From contig OW240916.1 of assembly GCA_933207985.1 (NCBI GenBank), positions 312,823,682 through 312,887,681 on the forward strand: a stretch of 64,000 nucleotides of DNA, written 5' to 3'. The notes below the pieces were generated by a model, which searched no databases, was not told where the DNA came from, and saw only the letters and a list, made by a program, of their open reading frames with translations. Shown in pieces: positions 58,795 through 64,000 of this stretch. The position numbers were made by a program, and so were the translations under genes. Every line of letters starts with the position of its first letter. Position 1 is the first letter of the stretch. This DNA is from Pelobates cultripes. Taxonomy: Eukaryota > Chordata > Amphibia > Anura > Pelobatidae.

Positions 58795-61700
58795 ATAAAT
58801 GGTTTAAGGATAATGCTGACTTTATTGCTATATAATCTTTTTTGTCCTCTTACCAACCAAAATAATTCATAAATAAACTTTAAAATAACTGCTTGCCTTC
58901 CACCACTTGCTTCTGGCTCCTCAGCTTCTTCATGAACAGGTGTTACCACGGCTAAACAAAATCTTTCCCTGTAACCCACCAATACAGGGAATTAATGCAA
59001 ATTAAAAGGATGAAACTCAGAAAGCTGACAGGTTACGTTACAATAGTGCACTGCATCGGTCAGAAGAGTAACTAGAAACTATGGGGCTCCGGTGCCAAAT
59101 TTGCCCTGCCTACCCCCCCTCCCTTTTGTCTTACATATAGACACACACACACAGAGACACAGACACACACATATATAAACATACATACAGACATACATGC
59201 AGACATACAGACACACACATACAGACACATACAAATACACATACAGAGACATGCATACAGACACACATACAAAAGCACACACACATGCTAAATGTTTTAG
59301 TCACCCTCCTGTTTCCTACCTTTTAGGTGCAGAAGGGGGACTTCCCTGGGTTCCAGTGGCTGGCTCCAGCTGACTCCAGTTCCCACTCTGACTCCCTCCT
59401 CGCTCCTCGCGCACGGCTCTTGGTGATTGCTGAAAGGAAGTGACAAGGGCAGTCACTTCCTTCCAGCGTTTGGCATCATCAGAGGGGGCCCGGTCGCGCT
59501 GTCAAAGCGTCACAGCGCTGGTCGGGCCCCCTGGAAATACATTGCTGTTAGGGCCACCTTATGGGTCCATTCATTGAGGCCCCGGCGGTTGTACCGTGTG
59601 TGCTGGGTCCGCATTACATAGTGGCCATGCACCCCAGTCACTATGGTCCGCAGGGTGGCCAGGCTGGCGTGGGTGTTATACAATAGAAATAAAGATTTCC
59701 ATTTTGGAAATGTGACCACTAAGGCCTTTTCAGGTATAACATGGTTTTACATAACGCCACGTGACATAAACCTTAGAAAAATAAGAAACGGGTCAGCGCT
59801 AATAAAATTGAAGGAAGGCAGCGGCCCAACAGAAGGTAACCCTCAAACCCTCTGAGGAAAGAACATATAACACAAATAAATACAGATAAGGGCTGCGCCA
59901 ATAGTTAAAAGGAACAATACTTTGTCTGAATTGGTAGGGCAATATAATGTAGTTGGTCTCACGGATATGGTGGGACTAAAGTTCTGATGGAGTAACTGAA
60001 GGTAAAGTCCGATAATATTGAGGTCTCACTCAGAAGTATCTTTATAAGGTGTCTTATTTGGGGTGTAAAGTCCTCAATGTCCCTAGTGGTCCAACCGTCC
60101 TGCTTATATGCAAGACAAAAAACTAGAAGACCCAATGGTGCAGTATATAAATGTCAATATGAGTAAAATAAACAAAAATGTGCAATAAACATTTAAAAGA
60201 GCTATAGCCAGCTCTGGTGTGAACGGCGTACAGCGGTATAATCCTCGCTTTAAAGGATATGTGATGGGAGTCCTCCAAGGGGATGGTATTCAACACTTAG
60301 TAGAGGGATATATAAAAGACAGCCAATAGTGCTCTCAGTAAAATAAAATATGCAGTAAACATAAATAAAAATGTACTCACAAGCAAACTGCACTGTGATG
60401 TCAGTGTTGATGGTATGATCCCCACCTCGGATGGTTAAAGATGATTGGCACAAAATTGTAACCAAAATGCCTTTTATTAATAAAAACACACAATCAAAAT
60501 AACCATAACACGTTTTACCACTAGGGCTTTATCAAATAAGCCTTCGTTGGTTTAAAAGAGAGAGGTGCCAATTTCTGGGTTGTGACTGGATGGGACTTGT
60601 CATAAAATACAGCAGATTTGTTTGGTCTGAAAACAGTGATTATTTTGTGTGAGACGTGCGTGGAATTCCACGTTAAATATTTACAGGGTTATTCACTAGA
60701 GAGAGAATTCTAAGTGAATTTTACATTTAAGGAGAAGATAGCAAAACTGGAAAAAATCCTTCTTAAAAACCTTGTGATTTGACTACTTTGACCTTAAATT
60801 CTAATTCCTGTTGAATTGTCACTTTGTTTGTGTGGGTGAATGCATGTCAGCTTTGTAGTAGGTTACCCAGAATGCATTGGTGGGCAGTAAAGGGGTAGAT
60901 TGCCTCCAGGCAGGTGGTAATTATAAGAGAAAGCCTGTATTTTGATCACACTCTATACTTCCACCATGTATTAAATAGGCTATTGTGTTTTATAGGTTTT
61001 TTCACTACGGTGTGCATTTCTGAGGTTGACAAGTGTTTTTATTGTGAAGCTTTGCAGTTGGCAAAGATCAGCAAACTCCAGGTCCATTTCTTGTAGGAAG
61101 GTTTCTTTTCCTGTGACAATGCAAAGGCGGCACTGGACTCTCTGCAATTCTCATTACGCAATTTCTTGGAAACTTAAGCCTATTTTTGCAGCTGTATAGG
61201 GCAAGATACAGACATTTTACATATACATTTAAATAAATCATACAGTGTTTTTATAACAGCTATTTATATTAAACTACTACTGCCCCTTTAATGCGTTTAT
61301 GCTCAGTAGTGCTATCAACACAGAGAGTGCCGAAACCAAATGCTTCCAGCCAAACTGTTTACATATCACAGGGACAGAATTGAAGCTGGGATTCGAGCGT
61401 AGAAACCACTAAGCTGCGATAAAAATGATTGTAATGTATAGCTATGTATGTTCTCTATCAGAATGGGAACTAGGAGTATATCTAGGCATTGAAATGTATG
61501 CTCTTGTCCAGGGAGAGTTGAAAGTAATGTTAAATTATACTGATCCTGTGCCACAGCATTATAACGTGCAGATACAGTCTGACTTAATTTCCCCTGAGCC
61601 ATGGCAAATAGATTTTGCAGTTGTTGTCACAATGTTACATTTTACTACATTCACCGAGAGTACGGAAGCCTGCATTGTAACAAGACAAGGTCGCATACAA

Positions 61701-62470
61701 CTTAAATTGGCTATATAATAAGGCACTTCTAACTTTGGAATGTTTCTATTCAAACATTTATTGAAATGATCTGATTATACAGAATAAGACAGTAATTATC
61801 TCCCAGAACAGGAAGTCTGCTGCAGGTTTTAGTGACCATACCTAGGCTATTTTAAGTCCTCGGTGGGCTATGATCCTTTAACCACTTAGTGACCAGACAG
61901 TTTTTCAATTTTCTTACCGTTAAGGACCAGGGCTCTTTTTACATTTCTGCAGTGTTTGTGTTTAGCTGTAATTTTCCTCTTACTCATTTACTGTGCCCGC
62001 ACATATTATATACTGTTTTTATTGCCAATATTTTCATCATATTATAATTTACTATAAACAAATTATAAAATATGATGAAAAAAAAAAAAAAAAACACACC
62101 TTTTCTAACTTTGACCTCCAAAATCTGTTACGCATCTACAACCGCCAAAAAACACTGTGCTAAATAGTTTCTAAATTTTGCCCTGAGTTTAGAAAATCCA
62201 ATGTCCACATGTTCTTAGGCTTTTTTTGGGAAAATTATAGGGCAATAAGTAGAAGTAGCACTTTGCTATTTCCATACCCTTTATTTTTTATTTATTTTTT
62301 TCAAAATTATGCAAGTTACATTGTATGATTGTAACACTGATATCTGTCAGGAATCCCTGAATAACCCTTCACATGTATATATTTTTTTTTTTTTTTTAAA
62401 GAAGAGAACCTAAGGTATTTAACTTGGGGTATTTTGACTCTTTTCATTCAACTATTTTACCACCAATCTA
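58795..62470. other. Mixed repeats and unique sequence, no gene recognised
   Basis: (CA)n with CATACAGACA units at 59136-59290; a GC-rich block at 59310-59650 with hAT-like looks but no ends; about 59740-60545 a repeat containing ACACGTTTTACCACTAGGGC and CTTTATCAAATAAGCC; 61870-62110 a widespread-looking repeat (AACCACTTAGTGACCAGACA) with an AT hairpin (about 62034-62078). Frames up to 97 codons show no family motif. Confidence 0.45.
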
Positions 62471-62478
62471 CAGGGAGT

Positions 62479-62680
62479 GCAGAATTATTAGGCAAGTTGT
62501 ATTTTTGAGGATTAATTTTATTATTGAACAACAATCATGTTCTCAATGAACCCAAAAAACTCATTAATATCAAAGCTGAATATTTTTGGAAGTAGTTTTT
62601 AGTTTGTTTTTAGTTTTAGCTATGTTAGGGGGATATCTGTGTGTGCAGGTGACTATTACTGTGCATAATTATTAGGCAAC
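62479..62680. promoter_or_regulatory. Left transposase binding region (outer and inner sites)
   Basis: Sites at 62479-62496 and 62661-62680 share the core ATTATTAGGCAA and lie about 180 bp apart. The third copy, inverted, is at 63831-63850. Their repetition in the expected places is the evidence; binding is inferred from Tc1 family knowledge. Confidence 0.7.
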
Positions 62681-62798
62681 TTAACAAAAAACAAATATAT
62701 ACCCATTTCAATTATTTATTATTACCAGTGAAACCAATATAACATCTCAACATTCACAAATATACATTTCTGACATTCAAAAACAAAACAAAAACAAA

Positions 62799-63812
62799 TC
62801 AGTGACCAATATAGCCACCTTTCTTTGCAAGGACACTCAAAAGCCTGCCATCCATGGATTCTGTCAGTGTTTTGATCTGTTCACCATCAACATTGCGTGC
62901 AGCAGCAACCACAGCCTCCCAGACACTGTTCAGAGAGGTGTACTGTTTTCCCTCCTTGTAAATCTCACATTTGATGATGGACCACAGGTTCTCAATGGGG
63001 TTCAGATCAGGTGAACAAGGAGGCCATGTCATTGGATTTTCTTCTTTTATACCCTTTCTTGCCAGCCACGCTGTGGAGTACTTGGACGCGTGTGATGGAG
63101 CATTGTCCTGCATGAAAATCATGTTTTTCTTGAAGGATGCAGACTTCTTCCTGTACCACTGCTTGAAGGTGTCTTCCAGGAACTGGCAGTAGGACTGGGA
63201 GTTGAGCTTGACTCCATCCTCAACCCGAAAAGGCCCCACAAGCTCATCTTTGATGATACCAGCCCAAACCAGTACTCCACCTTCACCTTGCTGGCGTCTG
63301 AGTCGGACTGGAGCTCTCTGCCCTTTACCAATCCAGCCTCGGCCCCATCCATCTGGCCCATCAAGACTCACTCTCATTTCATCAGTCCATAAAACCTTAG
63401 AAAAATCAGTCTTGAGATATTTCTTAGCCCAGTCTTGACGTTTCAGCTTGTGTGTCTTGTTCAGTGGTGGTCGTCTTTCAGCCTTTCTTGCCTTGGCCAT
63501 GTCTCTGAGTATTGCACACCTTGTGATTTTGGGCACTCCAGTGATGTTGCAGCTCTGAAATATGGCCAAACTGGTGGCAAGTGGCATCGTGGCAGCTGCA
63601 CGCTTGACTTTTCTCAGTTCATGGGCAGTTATTTTTGCGCCTTGGTTTTTCCACACGCTTCTTGCGACCCTGTTGACTATTTTGAATGAAACGCTTGATT
63701 GTTCGATGATCACGCTTCAGAAGCTTTGCAATTTTAAGAGTGCTGCATCCCTCTGCAGATATCTCACTATTTTTGACTTTTCTGAGCCTGTCAAGTCCTT
63801 CTTTTGACCCAT
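62799..63812 (-). pseudogene. Tc1-like transposase, DD37E, two frameshifts
   Basis: The likely native start is ATG at 63812 (MGQKKDLTG...). An N-terminal helix-turn-helix region (SEISAEGCSTLKIAKLLKRD) binds the terminal repeats, followed by a basic linker and a DDE catalytic domain with LWTDEMR, MQDNAPSH and PDLNPIENLW. In the 304-residue frame from 63713, catalytic residues are Asp111, Asp203 and Glu241, so 37 residues separate the last two. Breaks: a shift between the start and the helix-turn-helix, near 63751-63764, and one at the T run 63632-63636 (one base too long or short) before the linker. The catalytic part to the stop at 62799 is open. As read it cannot make the full protein. It would cut out and reinsert the element at TA. 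Confidence 0.9.
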
Positions 63813-64000
63813 TTTGCCAAAGGAAAGGAAGTTGCCTAATAATTATGCACACCTGATATAGGGTGTTGATGTCATTAGACCACACCCCTTCTCATTACAG
63901 AGATGCACATCACCTAATATGCTTAATTGGTAGTAGGCTTCGAGCCTATACAGCTTGGAGTAAGACAACATGCATAAAGAGGATGATGTGGTCAAAATAC

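Larger units (their letters stand above)
62471..64000. mobile_element. Tc1-like transposon (DD37E), right end cut by the window
   Basis: After TA (62469-62470) the element begins CAGGGAGTGCAGAATTATTA. Its left terminal region holds two related sites, outer GCAGAATTATTAGGCAAG (62479-62496) and inner GTGCATAATTATTAGGCAAC (62661-62680). The inner site recurs exactly, inverted, at 63831-63850. This is the inverted/direct repeat layout of many Tc1 elements, where the sites bind transposase. The right outer site must lie just beyond 64000. The enclosed transposase gene on the minus strand is disrupted. Confidence 0.9.

Overview
The window looks like a gene-poor, AT-rich stretch of a vertebrate nuclear genome, most likely an anuran amphibian. 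The grounds are: many TTAA-flanked palindromic MITEs starting AGGRCACTATAG, L2-type 3' tails (GGCGCTATATAAATA), a Tf1/sushi-type chromovirus, Tc1-like elements, hAT-type repeats, and no operons or compact coding sequence. I could not recognise a single host exon. The species assignment is inference. What can be supported is almost entirely mobile DNA plus simple and tandem repeats.

Region by region. 1-10.9 kb: mostly unique AT-rich sequence, with a MITE nested in a MITE (2464-3426), a GC-rich hAT-like fragment and a cluster of strong hairpins (4217-4682). 10908-11480: a solo LTR with a 5-bp target duplication. 12324-20665: the densest part, a stack of nested elements. An hAT-type outer element with an exact 8-bp duplication (GTAGTGTG) carries a TTAA MITE and a second terminal-repeat element. 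Inside these lies a minisatellite of alternating orientation, and into that a Ty3/gypsy chromovirus (14339-20005) inserted with a 5-bp duplication (CATGG). The chromovirus encodes one long Gag-Pol frame ending in a chromodomain, broken by three frameshifts and one stop. Its primer site is a perfect 13-base complement of its own LTR, which is the hallmark of self-priming.

20.7-45 kb: unique AT-rich DNA with scattered remnants (L2 tails, a Tc1-like end, a non-LTR reverse transcriptase fragment, MITE pieces, a CORE-SINE) and long polypurine and CA-rich tandem tracts at 31.4-32.3 kb. 45.8-47.1 kb: a short hAT with an 8-bp duplication sitting inside a larger inverted repeat. 48-56 kb: three complete and one broken copy of one TTAA MITE family. 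57665-58616: a TA-flanked foldback element whose core is a 260-bp near-perfect palindrome with no spacer. 62471 to the window end: a Tc1-like transposon with a broken transposase whose catalytic spacing reads DD37E; its right end lies outside the window.

The genes present belong to transposons and work only for those: Gag-Pol for reverse transcription and integration of the chromovirus, and a transposase for cut-and-paste of the Tc1-like element. The three chromovirus frameshifts and one transposase frameshift fall at homopolymer runs, so either recent decay or sequencing error could explain them.
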